Shown here piece after piece: positions 37,947 through 43,787 of a stretch of DNA of 43,787 bases (positions within the stretch are counted from its first letter, which is position 1; each line of letters begins with the position of its first letter). The translations under genes were made by a program, and so were the position numbers. The notes below the pieces were generated by a model. It worked only from the letters and a program-made list of their open reading frames with translations, ran no database searches and was not told the DNA's origin. This stretch comes from an uncultured Eudoraea sp. (GTDB lineage Bacteria > Bacteroidota > Bacteroidia > Flavobacteriales > Flavobacteriaceae), in assembly GCA_947258555.1 (NCBI GenBank), contig CAMYJF010000013.1:3060-46846 (forward strand). The letters are read 5' to 3'.

Positions 37947-38792
37947 ATGCCCGACATTCAGGAATTGCAGGATTTGGTGATCCAGGTAAGGCGCGATATT
38001 CTACGAATGGTACATAAGGTAAATTCCGGACATCCAGGAGGTTCCCTGGGATGCACGGAATTTTTTGTTGCCTTATACCATGTCTTGATGAATCGACATG
38101 AGACCTTTACTATGGACGGAATTGATGAAGATATTTTCTTCCTTTCAAATGGCCATATATCGCCAGTATATTATAGTATCCTGGCAAGAGCAGGATACTT
38201 TCCTGTAGATGAACTCAATACATTCCGACTTTTAAATTCGCGCTTACAAGGCCACCCTACAACCCATGAAGGGTTACCCGGGGTGCGCATCGCATCCGGA
38301 TCTTTGGGTCAGGGAATGTCTGTAGCCATAGGGGCTGCCTTGTCTAAGAAGTTAAACAATGATACCTCAATAGTATATAGCCTTCACGGAGACGGAGAAC
38401 TTCAGGAAGGACAGAATTGGGAAGCGATCATGTTTGCTGCAGGCAAGAAGGTGGATAACCTTATCGCTACGATCGACCGAAATGGACAGCAAATTGATGG
38501 AGCTACACAGGACGTAATGCCATTGGGAGATCTGAGGGAAAAATTCGAGGTCTTTGGATGGGACGTATTAGAAATTGAGGAAGGAAATGACCTGGAAGCC
38601 ATCATTAAGGGCATGCAGGAAGCCAAGACCCGAACAGGGAAAGGAAAGCCGGTCTGTGTGATCATGCACACAGTGATGGGCAACGGGGTGGACTTTATGA
38701 TGCACACCCATGCCTGGCACGGCAAAGCACCGAATGATGAGCAGTTAGAAATTGGATTAGCACAAAATAAAGAGACCATTGGAGACTATTAA
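37947..38792 (+). CDS. Transketolase, N-terminal (TPP-binding) subunit
   Basis: A 281-aa protein equal to the first half of a classical 660-aa transketolase. TPP/metal binding is visible as HGDGELQEGQNWEAIMFAAG (GDG...N motif, about residues 148-160), and GHPGGSLGCTEFFVALYHVL is the usual N-terminal block. Together with the next gene it forms a complete enzyme of the pentose phosphate pathway. The split form is common in flavobacteria and archaea. It overlaps the frame of the second subunit's TTG but ends 22 nt before that subunit's preferred ATG. Confidence 0.95.
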   Translation: MPDIQELQDLVIQVRRDILRMVHKVNSGHPGGSLGCTEFFVALYHVLMNRHETFTMDGIDEDIFFLSNGHISPVYYSILARAGYFPVDELNTFRLLNSRLQGHPTTHEGLPGVRIASGSLGQGMSVAIGAALSKKLNNDTSIVYSLHGDGELQEGQNWEAIMFAAGKKVDNLIATIDRNGQQIDGATQDVMPLGDLREKFEVFGWDVLEIEEGNDLEAIIKGMQEAKTRTGKGKPVCVIMHTVMGNGVDFMMHTHAWHGKAPNDEQLEIGLAQNKETIGDY

Positions 38793-38814
38793 AACAGAAC
38801 AGGTACAAGAGACC

Positions 38815-39771
38815 ATGAAGAAATATACGGATCAGGGAAAACAGGATACACGAAGTGGATTTGGGGCAGGACTCACAGAATTGGGTCGCACAAATCCAAA
38901 AGTGGTTGCCCTTTGTGCCGATTTGATAGGCTCTTTAAAAATGCAGACATTCCAGGAAGAGAACCCTGAACGATTCTTCCAGGTTGGGGTCGCAGAGGCT
39001 AATATGATGGGGATCGCAGCCGGACTCACTATTGGAGGTTTTATTCCTTTTACCGGAACATTTGCCAATTTCTCTACGGGTCGAGTATATGACCAGATCC
39101 GCCAATCGATTGCCTATTCACATAAGAATGTTAAGATCTGTGCTTCGCACGCAGGAATAACCCTGGGGGAAGACGGGGCCACACACCAGATCCTCGAAGA
39201 CATCGGTCTGATGAAAATGCTTCCGGGCATGACAGTGATCAATACCTGCGATTTTAATCAAACAAAGGCTGCCACACTGGCTATTGCCGATCATAACGGA
39301 CCGGTATACCTGCGTTTCGGGAGGCCGAAAGTTCCGAATTTCACTGAAGCAGACCAGGACTTCCAGATCGGAAAAGCAGTCACTTTACTAGAAGGTAATG
39401 ATGTGACGATTGCTGCAACAGGACATTTGGTGTGGGAAGCTCTTTTGGCTGCAGAAAATCTTGGCAACTTGGGCATTTCTGCAGAAGTCATAAATATCCA
39501 TACGATCAAACCCTTGGATGAGGAAACTTTAGTTAGATCAGTACAAAAAACAGGCTGTATCGTCAGCGCAGAAGAACACAATTATTTAGGAGGCCTTGGG
39601 GAAAGTATCGCACGTACACTTGCAAGCCATCACCCAAGCCCACAGGCATTTGTAGCTACTCAGGATACATTTGGGGAAAGCGGAACTCCCGCACAATTAA
39701 TGGAGAAATACGGACTGAACAATAAAGCCATTGAAGCAGCCGTTGTACAGGTGTTAAAACGCAAGAAATAA
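38815..39771 (+). CDS. Transketolase, C-terminal (pyrimidine-binding) subunit
   Basis: A 318-aa second half of the split transketolase: Tkt_pyr domain starting DTRSGFGAGLTELGRTNPKV, with the catalytic Glu region FFQVGVAEANMMGIAAGLTI, then the C-terminal domain (GNDVTIAATGHLVWEALLAA ... EEHNYLGGLGESIA). ATG 38815 (MKKYTDQGKQD) is preferred over the in-frame TTG at 38779; it lies 22 nt past the upstream stop. The two subunits are almost certainly translated from one mRNA and assemble together. Confidence 0.95.
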   Translation: MKKYTDQGKQDTRSGFGAGLTELGRTNPKVVALCADLIGSLKMQTFQEENPERFFQVGVAEANMMGIAAGLTIGGFIPFTGTFANFSTGRVYDQIRQSIAYSHKNVKICASHAGITLGEDGATHQILEDIGLMKMLPGMTVINTCDFNQTKAATLAIADHNGPVYLRFGRPKVPNFTEADQDFQIGKAVTLLEGNDVTIAATGHLVWEALLAAENLGNLGISAEVINIHTIKPLDEETLVRSVQKTGCIVSAEEHNYLGGLGESIARTLASHHPSPQAFVATQDTFGESGTPAQLMEKYGLNNKAIEAAVVQVLKRKK

Positions 39772-39776
39772 ATAAT

Positions 39777-39794
39777 GGTATCGTTTTTGATACC
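39777..39794 (+). terminator. Weak stem-loop after transketolase
   Basis: GGTATC (39777-39782) pairs with GATACC (39789-39794) around loop GTTTTT; the 3' T-run is short (CTTCTT). Possible weak terminator. Confidence 0.35.
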
Positions 39795-39905
39795 CTTCTT
39801 GCCAAACAATCGAACACTATATGAAATGCGCTCCGTTAAAGGAAATTCCTTCAACTTTATTATTAGCATACTTCATATTGTTGTTCTTAATTTAAATTTA
39901 GAACA

Positions 39906-40505
39906 ATGAGAAAGACACTTATGTCGGCGGCTTTAGCGTTGATCGCTACCGTCACTTTTGCTCAGTCAGAACCCGGGATCGGGCTCAAAGCAGGTTTAAA
40001 TTACAGCGCCAACGGAGATTATTTTGAATCGATCAGTGCTGCGGCACAGGATCCGGATCGAAATGTGGGTTATCACATAGGTCTGTATGGGAAATTGGGA
40101 CGCAATCTCTATTTCCGACCTGAATTTGTCTACACCAAGACCAAATCGGATTATAATGGAGATGTCTTTGATGTCAGCAAACTGGATGCCCCTTTATTGG
40201 TAGGTACCCGCGTTATCGGACCACTACATGTATTCGGTGGCCCGGCTTTTCAATACATCCTCAGTTCCGATTTTGATGGTATCTCCATAGATCGCGTAGA
40301 GAACGATTTTACCGTTGGACTACATCTTGGAGCCGGTGTTAATTTGGGAAGACTAGGCGTAGACCTCCGCTATGAAAGAGGGTTTACTGAAAATGAAGCA
40401 AGATTTATCAATACTAATATTACGACTATTGAAGACAGTCGGATTGATACCCGACCCGATCAATTGGTCTTAAGCGTCTCTATAAGTTTAGGGAAAGACA
40501 AATAA
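39906..40505 (+). CDS. Outer-membrane beta-barrel protein (porin-family type)
   Basis: A 199-aa protein with a signal peptide (about residues 1-20, ending TFAQ) and amphipathic strands of an OmpA/PorT-like small barrel: GIGLKAGLNYSANGDYF, YHIGLYGKLGRNLYFRPEFVYT, DFTVGLHLGAGVNLGRLGVDLRY, and a final strand DQLVLSVSISLGK. Such proteins are abundant in flavobacterial outer membranes and mostly of unknown function. It ends just before the palindromic terminator at 40526-40551 and converges with the FKBP-like lipoprotein. Confidence 0.85.
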   Translation: MRKTLMSAALALIATVTFAQSEPGIGLKAGLNYSANGDYFESISAAAQDPDRNVGYHIGLYGKLGRNLYFRPEFVYTKTKSDYNGDVFDVSKLDAPLLVGTRVIGPLHVFGGPAFQYILSSDFDGISIDRVENDFTVGLHLGAGVNLGRLGVDLRYERGFTENEARFINTNITTIEDSRIDTRPDQLVLSVSISLGKDK

Positions 40506-40525
40506 GAATGCATGGAATTAGTAAG

Positions 40526-40551
40526 CCCTGTAGTACGTACTACAGGGTTTT
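40526..40551. terminator. Perfect 22-bp palindrome, bidirectional terminator (copy 1)
   Basis: CCCTGTAGTAC (40526-40536) abuts its exact reverse complement GTACTACAGGG (40537-40547), followed by TTTTAG. It serves the convergent outer-membrane protein and FKBP-like genes. The same 22 bases recur at 43484-43505. Confidence 0.8.
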
Positions 40552-41524
40552 AGTTTGTATCCGGATCTAAATAATCAGGTATGCCATCACCGTCAGAATC
40601 AGGCGTAGAAATCAGATTTCCTTCTTCATCCAGTATTATCTCCTCTCGGGTAGGCGTCCCGTCCTGATCATCATCCGGATCCAGGAAGTTTGAGAAGCGG
40701 ATCAATTGTCCGGTTGCCCTTTCGGCTTCTTCGTCAGTATTATCATTGTATAGATATCCATCTCCATCCAAATCTTCTTGTATAGACGGTATACCATCCC
40801 TGTCGTGATCTGTAGGATTCACGGCAAATAGGTCAACCTGAAAGATCAGAGGACTGTAGGCGGGTACGATACCCTGGGGTACATTAAAAAAACCAAGGCC
40901 GGATGGCATAAACATTAGGCCCACGCCATATCCTTCTACAGTGACCGTGCCATCTGGATTTTCAATGAAATCCGTACCTGATTTAAAAAATGGGGTTGCT
41001 TCCGAAACTCCTCGTGCTCCTTGCTGTGGTCCCTGCAACTGTGCCAGGTCGAACCAAACACCAAAATTTTCTGAGGCATCAAAGGATTCTCCTGTCAGGA
41101 GTGACCCTTTATAACGAATAAAAACTGAATCTGCTACAGATGGACTCGGCCCTCCGCCAGGTCGGGCGTTTAGATAGTAGAATGTATGATCTATCGTTAC
41201 ATCTTCATCGAGAAAGAACTCTCCGGACTGTATGCTACGGGTCTCACTGCTAACCTGATCGATCAGTGGTGTTTTGTCTGCATTATCACCGGCTATCGTA
41301 TCCAGAACGATCCTGAAATCAAATCCAGCAGGCGGATTGTCAAAATCTTCATAATTGTAGAAATGTGTCTGCAGGTATTCAATCAATTCGGCCGCATCCT
41401 CTGCTTCAACTTCCGCAAAGTCACGAGGTGGGACTGCTACAAAGTCAGGTCCCTCATCATTGGAACAGGAGAAGAGAATAAGAATGAAAATCAGGGGGAT
41501 CACCCGCTTGGAAAGATACATCAC
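40550..41524 (-). CDS. FKBP-like lipoprotein with Asp-rich calcium-type repeats
   Basis: A 324-aa lipoprotein with lipobox LFSC and Cys about residue 20. The central part (about residues 130-235) resembles an FKBP-type peptidyl-prolyl isomerase: DSVFIRYKGSLLTGESFDAS, SGTDFIENPDGTV, YGVGLMFMPSGLGFF, SPLIFQVDLFAV. The C-terminal 90 residues are DxDxDG-type repeats (DHDRDGIPSIQEDLDGDGYL, DPDDDQDGTPTREE, DSDGDGIPDYLD), as in thrombospondin type-3 or dockerin-like calcium loops. It is probably anchored in the outer membrane or periplasm, and may assist folding of exported proteins. The FKBP call is by pattern, so activity is uncertain. Confidence 0.78.
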   Translation of the reverse strand: MMYLSKRVIPLIFILILFSCSNDEGPDFVAVPPRDFAEVEAEDAAELIEYLQTHFYNYEDFDNPPAGFDFRIVLDTIAGDNADKTPLIDQVSSETRSIQSGEFFLDEDVTIDHTFYYLNARPGGGPSPSVADSVFIRYKGSLLTGESFDASENFGVWFDLAQLQGPQQGARGVSEATPFFKSGTDFIENPDGTVTVEGYGVGLMFMPSGLGFFNVPQGIVPAYSPLIFQVDLFAVNPTDHDRDGIPSIQEDLDGDGYLYNDNTDEEAERATGQLIRFSNFLDPDDDQDGTPTREEIILDEEGNLISTPDSDGDGIPDYLDPDTN

Positions 41525-41560
41525 AGCTACTTTTTAAGCCCGCAAGATACAATTTTCCCC

Positions 41561-41568
41561 TATTTTTG
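41561..41568 (+). promoter_or_regulatory. -7 promoter box TATTTTTG for the S4 gene
   Basis: A perfect TAnnTTTG match 29 nt before ATG 41598, in the divergent gap with the FKBP-like gene. Confidence 0.45.
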
Positions 41569-41597
41569 CGTCTTACCTTAACAAAGAATTTGGGAGG

Positions 41598-41969
41598 ATG
41601 CGAATCGACAAATATCTCTGGTGTACTCGTTACTTCAAGACCCGCAACCAAGCCACGGAAGCAACTAAAAAGGGGCATATCCATGTCAATGGTGTAGCTG
41701 CTAAACCAGCTAAAGAGGTCCAAATTGGAGATCACATCATGGTGCGAATAAACCAGGTAAAGTTTGAACTCGAGGTTTTAGAGATCCCTAAAAGCCGGGT
41801 AGGCGCGAAATTAGTAGACGAACTCCGCAAAGATTGCACATCTGAGGAAGCGCTGGCCCATAGGGACATGATGCGACTTGCGAAGAAACACTATAGAAAA
41901 AAAGGTGAGGGCCGCCCCACAAAGAAAGATCGAAGAGATATGGAAGGCTACCTGGATGATACGGAATAG
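41598..41969 (+). CDS. S4-domain RNA-binding protein (Hsp15/YlmH-like)
   Basis: A 123-aa basic protein. The S4 domain fills residues about 1-60: MRIDKYLWCTRYFKTRNQAT, KKGHIHVNGVAAKPAKEVQIGD. The tail is charged (KKKGEGRPTKKDRRDMEGY). This matches the Hsp15 family, which in E. coli binds stalled 50S subunits carrying nascent peptidyl-tRNA. It stands before the PRTase and shikimate kinase genes, an order often seen in flavobacteria. The PRTase gene has its own promoter. Confidence 0.9.
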   Translation: MRIDKYLWCTRYFKTRNQATEATKKGHIHVNGVAAKPAKEVQIGDHIMVRINQVKFELEVLEIPKSRVGAKLVDELRKDCTSEEALAHRDMMRLAKKHYRKKGEGRPTKKDRRDMEGYLDDTE

Positions 41970-41986
41970 CTCATGCCCAATTCTCC

Positions 41987-42019
41987 TTGATCTAAGTAAG
42001 AAACACTTTCCTATCTTTG
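41987..42019 (+). promoter_or_regulatory. Bacteroidota promoter for the PRTase gene
   Basis: TTG at 41987-41989, a 22-nt spacer, perfect TATCTTTG at 42012-42019; ATG follows 19 nt later. Confidence 0.55.
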
Positions 42020-42038
42020 ATCAGAAATCAGGCGGAAG

Positions 42039-42536
42039 ATGAAAAATAAGATCTTAAACCACACACAGATCCAGAACAAAATACGGCGTATTGCCTATCA
42101 GATCTATGAAACCAACGTCAATGAAAAAAAGATCATCATAGCCGGGATAGATGGAGGGGGGCTAAAACTGGCAACCAAAATTCAGGAGATCCTGGAAGAG
42201 ATAACTACGGCGAAAATTGTACTATGTACAGTTAAGATGAATAAGAAAGATCCCCTGGAAAGCGGGGTGACCACTTCCCTGGAAGAAAAGGAGTATAAAA
42301 ATGCCTCTGTGGTTATAGTAGATGATGTATTAAATTCCGGTACAACCCTGATCTATGCTGTGCACCATTTTCTTCAAACCCCTCTGAAGCGATTAAAAAC
42401 CGCTGTATTGGTTAACCGAAATCACAAGAAATACCCTGTTAAAGCAGACTTTAAGGGAATATCATTGTCTACATCCCTGCAGGAGCATATAGAGGTGAAG
42501 ATCGCTCAAAAAAATGCCGCGGTCTATTTAGATTAG
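42039..42536 (+). CDS. Type I phosphoribosyltransferase-domain protein
   Basis: A 165-aa protein. The PRPP-binding loop is VVIVDDVLNSGTTLIYAV (about residues 92-109) and the N-terminal hood includes IIIAGIDGGGLKLATKIQ. It resembles PyrR or hypoxanthine-type PRTases. A PyrR-like role as an RNA-binding regulator is possible but no pyr operon is near. Adjacent shikimate kinase runs convergently and overlaps by 9 bases. Substrate base not predictable. Confidence 0.88.
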   Translation: MKNKILNHTQIQNKIRRIAYQIYETNVNEKKIIIAGIDGGGLKLATKIQEILEEITTAKIVLCTVKMNKKDPLESGVTTSLEEKEYKNASVVIVDDVLNSGTTLIYAVHHFLQTPLKRLKTAVLVNRNHKKYPVKADFKGISLSTSLQEHIEVKIAQKNAAVYLD

Positions 42537-43052
42537 GGCCTCACGGATCTCTTCTACGATCTGTTCTACATCTTTTTCCTCACAACTTATATGGTATTTC
42601 GCCTGGGTGTAATAGGCACTACGCTCAAAAATGTGCTTCCCTATAAACTCTATCATTTCATGATCGTCCAGATGGCTGATCATGGGTCGGTGCGATTTTT
42701 CTTTTTTTAGTCGACTAGCTAAAACAGGAATCGGAGTTTGGAGATAGATCGTCAGGGCCTCACTTTTTTCCAGGAAGAATAGATTATTTCCATAGCAAGG
42801 AGTTCCTCCACCTGTAGCCAGAACATATTGATCATGTGCAGCTAAGAATTCTTCCAGGATTTCAGCTTCTTTTTTTCTGAAGAACAACTCCCCTTTCTTG
42901 GCGAATAGTTTCTGAACGGAAGTCCCTTCAGAATCTTCGATCAAAGTGTCCAGGTCAAAGAAAGGCAATCCGAGGTCATTGGCCAGCGCGGATCCAATGG
43001 CGGATTTTCCACTTCCCATATAGCCAAATAGTGCGATCTTTTGAGGAGTCAT
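42528..43052 (-). CDS. aroK: Shikimate kinase
   Basis: A 174-aa enzyme phosphorylating shikimate at the 3-hydroxyl. Walker A is GYMGSGKSAIGSALA (about residues 10-24), the shikimate-binding DxD region is FFDLDTLIEDSEGTSVQKLF, and further motifs are GELFFRKKEAEIL and ATGGGTPCYGNN. The lid region contains EKSHRPMI. The length fits. It overlaps the 3' end of the PRTase gene by 9 bases. Its pathway partner aroE is at 11558-12298. Confidence 0.96.
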   Translation of the reverse strand: MTPQKIALFGYMGSGKSAIGSALANDLGLPFFDLDTLIEDSEGTSVQKLFAKKGELFFRKKEAEILEEFLAAHDQYVLATGGGTPCYGNNLFFLEKSEALTIYLQTPIPVLASRLKKEKSHRPMISHLDDHEMIEFIGKHIFERSAYYTQAKYHISCEEKDVEQIVEEIREALI

Positions 43053-43115
43053 ACTGCAAAAATGAGGGAAAAGAAACGCAATTCAAAGAATTGCCAAAAA
43101 TATGCGTGGTTGCTC

Positions 43116-43145
43116 TTGAAAAATGGATTTATGATAGTATATTTG
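43116..43145 (+). promoter_or_regulatory. Promoter for tRNA-Lys
   Basis: TTG at 43116-43118, a 19-nt spacer, perfect TATATTTG at 43138-43145. Transcription would start about 43150, so the pre-tRNA carries a 5' leader of about 60 nt including the hairpins at 43156-43193. Confidence 0.65.
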
Positions 43146-43155
43146 CGCCTCCTGC

Positions 43156-43193
43156 GCCCCGATAGTTATCGGGGCTTCGGCGGGCGAAGCCCC
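43156..43193. repeat. Two overlapping palindromic hairpins in the tRNA-Lys leader
   Basis: GCCCCGATA (43156-43164) pairs with TATCGGGGC (43167-43175) around GT. The GGGGC of that stem, within GGGGCTTCG (43171-43179), can instead pair with CGAAGCCCC (43185-43193) around GCGGG. The two stems share five bases and cannot form together. The elements look like small dispersed palindromes common in flavobacterial intergenic DNA. Confidence 0.75.
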
Positions 43194-43211
43194 TCGAAAT
43201 CGAAATGTTTA

Positions 43212-43287
43212 GACCTGATAGCTCAGTTGGTAGAGCATCTCCCTTTTAAGGAGAGGGTCCTGGGTTCGAGCCCCAGTCAGGTCACCA
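43212..43287 (+). tRNA. tRNA-Lys (anticodon TTT), CCA encoded
   Basis: A complete cloverleaf: acceptor GACCTGA (43212-43218) with TCAGGTC (43277-43283), D-stem GCTC/GAGC, anticodon stem TCTCC/GGAGA with loop CTTTTAA giving anticodon TTT at 43245-43247, T-stem CTGGG/CCCAG with loop TTCGAGC. Discriminator A43284 is followed by CCA (43285-43287). It decodes AAA/AAG. Confidence 0.95.
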
Positions 43288-43295
43288 GAGAGAGC

Positions 43296-43323
43296 AAAAC
43301 CCACCCAAAAGGTGGGTTTTTAT
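43296..43323 (+). terminator. Terminator after tRNA-Lys
   Basis: AAAACCCACC (43296-43305) pairs with GGTGGGTTTT (43311-43320) around CAAAA, then more T. The CCCACC/GGTGGG core is the same as in the rplT terminator. Confidence 0.9.
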
Positions 43324-43330
43324 TTTGAAG

Positions 43331-43397
43331 CTAATTCGAGCTCGCTCGAGATTAGCGAAGAAATAATAAACCATGCCTTCGCTAGAAGGCTGGGTTT
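43331..43397. repeat. Two further hairpins between tRNA-Lys and the second 3'-end copy
   Basis: CTAATTCGAGC (43331-43341) pairs with GCTCGAGATTAG (43344-43355) with one bulge. GCCTTC (43375-43380) pairs with GAAGGC (43385-43390) and extends to AAACC/GGTTT, followed by TTGCTTTTTG, another terminator-like structure. Confidence 0.65.
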
Positions 43398-43416
43398 TGC
43401 TTTTTGACCTTGGGAC

Positions 43417-43512
43417 GACTGGGTCCAACGAGCGAGCAAAGTGAGCGTAGTTAACCCCAGTCAGGTCACGAAGTGACATGGAACCCTGTAGTACGTACTA
43501 CAGGGTATTTTT
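43417..43512 (+). repeat. Second copy of the tRNA-Lys 3' end plus its own terminator
   Basis: CCCCAGTCAGGTCAC at 43455-43469 is identical to the tRNA T-stem/acceptor 3' end at 43271-43285. GACTGGG (43417-43423) pairs with CCCAGTC (43456-43462), so it recreates a T-arm whose loop is enlarged by about 32 nt of GAGCGAGC-rich DNA. A terminator made of the 22-bp palindrome (43484-43505, then ATTTTTA) follows. The upstream two thirds of a tRNA are absent, so no functional tRNA forms. Confidence 0.75.
43483..43512 (+). terminator. Perfect 22-bp palindrome terminator (copy 2)
   Basis: The same CCCTGTAGTAC plus reverse complement as at 40526-40547, here at 43484-43505, extended by A/T to 24 bp and followed by ATTTTTA. 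Confidence 0.75.
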
Positions 43513-43522
43513 ATGCAATAAA

Positions 43523-43640
43523 ACTGGGGTGAGAACCTGCCTGCCGGCAGGCAGGGTTTATGCCGAGCGTAGCCGAGGGAAGCCCCAGTCAGATCACGAT
43601 CAAGCACAAAACCCCGCCTATACGGCGGGATTTTTTATTT
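43523..43640 (+). repeat. Third copy of the tRNA-Lys 3' end plus its own terminator
   Basis: CCCCAGTCAGATCAC at 43583-43597 differs from the tRNA 3' end by one base (G to A). ACTGGGG (43523-43529) pairs with CCCCAGT (43583-43589). The enlarged loop contains the perfect 20-bp palindrome CCTGCCTGCC/GGCAGGCAGG (43536-43555) and GCCGAGCGTAGCCGAGGGA. A terminator CCCGCC/GGCGGG (43613-43618 with 43624-43629) and ATTTTTT follow. Confidence 0.7.
43613..43640 (+). terminator. Third terminator of the tRNA-Lys tail
   Basis: CCCGCC, loop TATAC, GGCGGG, then ATTTTTTATTTTT. Confidence 0.9.
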
Positions 43641-43787
43641 TTGGGAAACGCCGAGCTTGTTCAAGTGTTTTCATAAAACAAAAAGTCAAGCAAGCATGGC
43701 TTGCTTTGGTTTTGTATTTGCAGTACAGGACCACTGGGCACTGACGAATCGTCCACTAGTCGATTGTCACCGTACTGATCGGAGTAT
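43641..43787. other. Unassigned DNA at the window's end
   Basis: No gene seen. AAGCAAGC (43688-43695) and GCTTGCTT (43699-43706) form an 8-bp stem around ATG, and an imperfect stem AATCG/CGATT lies near 43745-43767. Could be the 5' side of a further gene outside the window. Confidence 0.4.

Noticed and set aside
43041-43328. 95-aa ORF across the tRNA-Lys leader and gene
   Set aside because: It overlaps the tRNA, its promoter and the palindromes; the peptide (PDSYRGFGG and similar) comes from repeat DNA.
43417-43600. Additional complete tRNA genes after tRNA-Lys
   Set aside because: Only the T-arm and acceptor 3' strand recur; no acceptor 5' strand, D-arm or anticodon arm is present.
43478-43744. 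88-aa ORF with a CLPAGR peptide
   Set aside because: It reads through the palindromes, the third tRNA 3'-end copy and a terminator; it is the translation of repeats, not a gene.

Overview
The window comes from a member of the Bacteroidota, almost certainly family Flavobacteriaceae. Supporting signs are: carboxypeptidase-regulatory-domain TonB receptors with a DUF4249 lipoprotein partner, an OstA-like protein, a transketolase split into two genes, a DUF6095 protein, monomeric NADP-isocitrate dehydrogenase, an infC starting IAIRRRS, and repeated Bacteroidota-type promoters (-7 box TAnnTTTG, sometimes with TTG about 20 nt upstream). Shine-Dalgarno sequences are weak or absent. It is gene-dense and mostly housekeeping; every large ORF is intact except the first, which enters from outside.

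Left part (1-15.7 kb, all + strand): the end of an M48 membrane protease, the (p)ppGpp synthetase/hydrolase, a Fur-family regulator joined to purA, an OstA-like exported protein joined to a class III aminotransferase, a TPR protein, two tandem DUF368 proteins (undecaprenyl-phosphate translocase family) overlapping aroE, a DUF349 protein overlapping the first of two exported DinB-like proteins, and a strong terminator.

Middle (15.8-28.1 kb): a secreted regulatory-domain protein, a 635-nt gene-free stretch that looks like a structured RNA locus, monomeric icd, a TonB receptor/DUF4249 pair converging on glycerate kinase, a DUF6095 membrane protein, then thrS-infC-rpmI-rplT. infC has no ATG, GTG or TTG at its proper start and appears to begin with AUA.

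Right part (28.1-43.8 kb): mostly - strand genes (TPR protein, EF-hand protein, YjbQ, a conserved secreted protein often mislabelled asparagine synthetase B, dnaB, accA, a DMT transporter, an LptF/LptG permease with tgt), with a + strand HAD phosphatase, the two transketolase subunits and an outer-membrane beta-barrel. Then come an FKBP-like lipoprotein, an S4 RNA-binding protein, a PRTase and aroK.

The last 0.7 kb is the most unusual DNA. A tRNA-Lys(TTT) with its own promoter is followed by two further copies of its 3' end. Each of the three copies leads into a different rho-independent terminator, and several perfect palindromes of repeat-element type are embedded around them. No CRISPR array, transposase, integrase or phage gene was seen. 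Apart from the tRNA-Lys tail, the noncoding 17.1-17.7 kb region and the non-canonical infC start, the window is ordinary.
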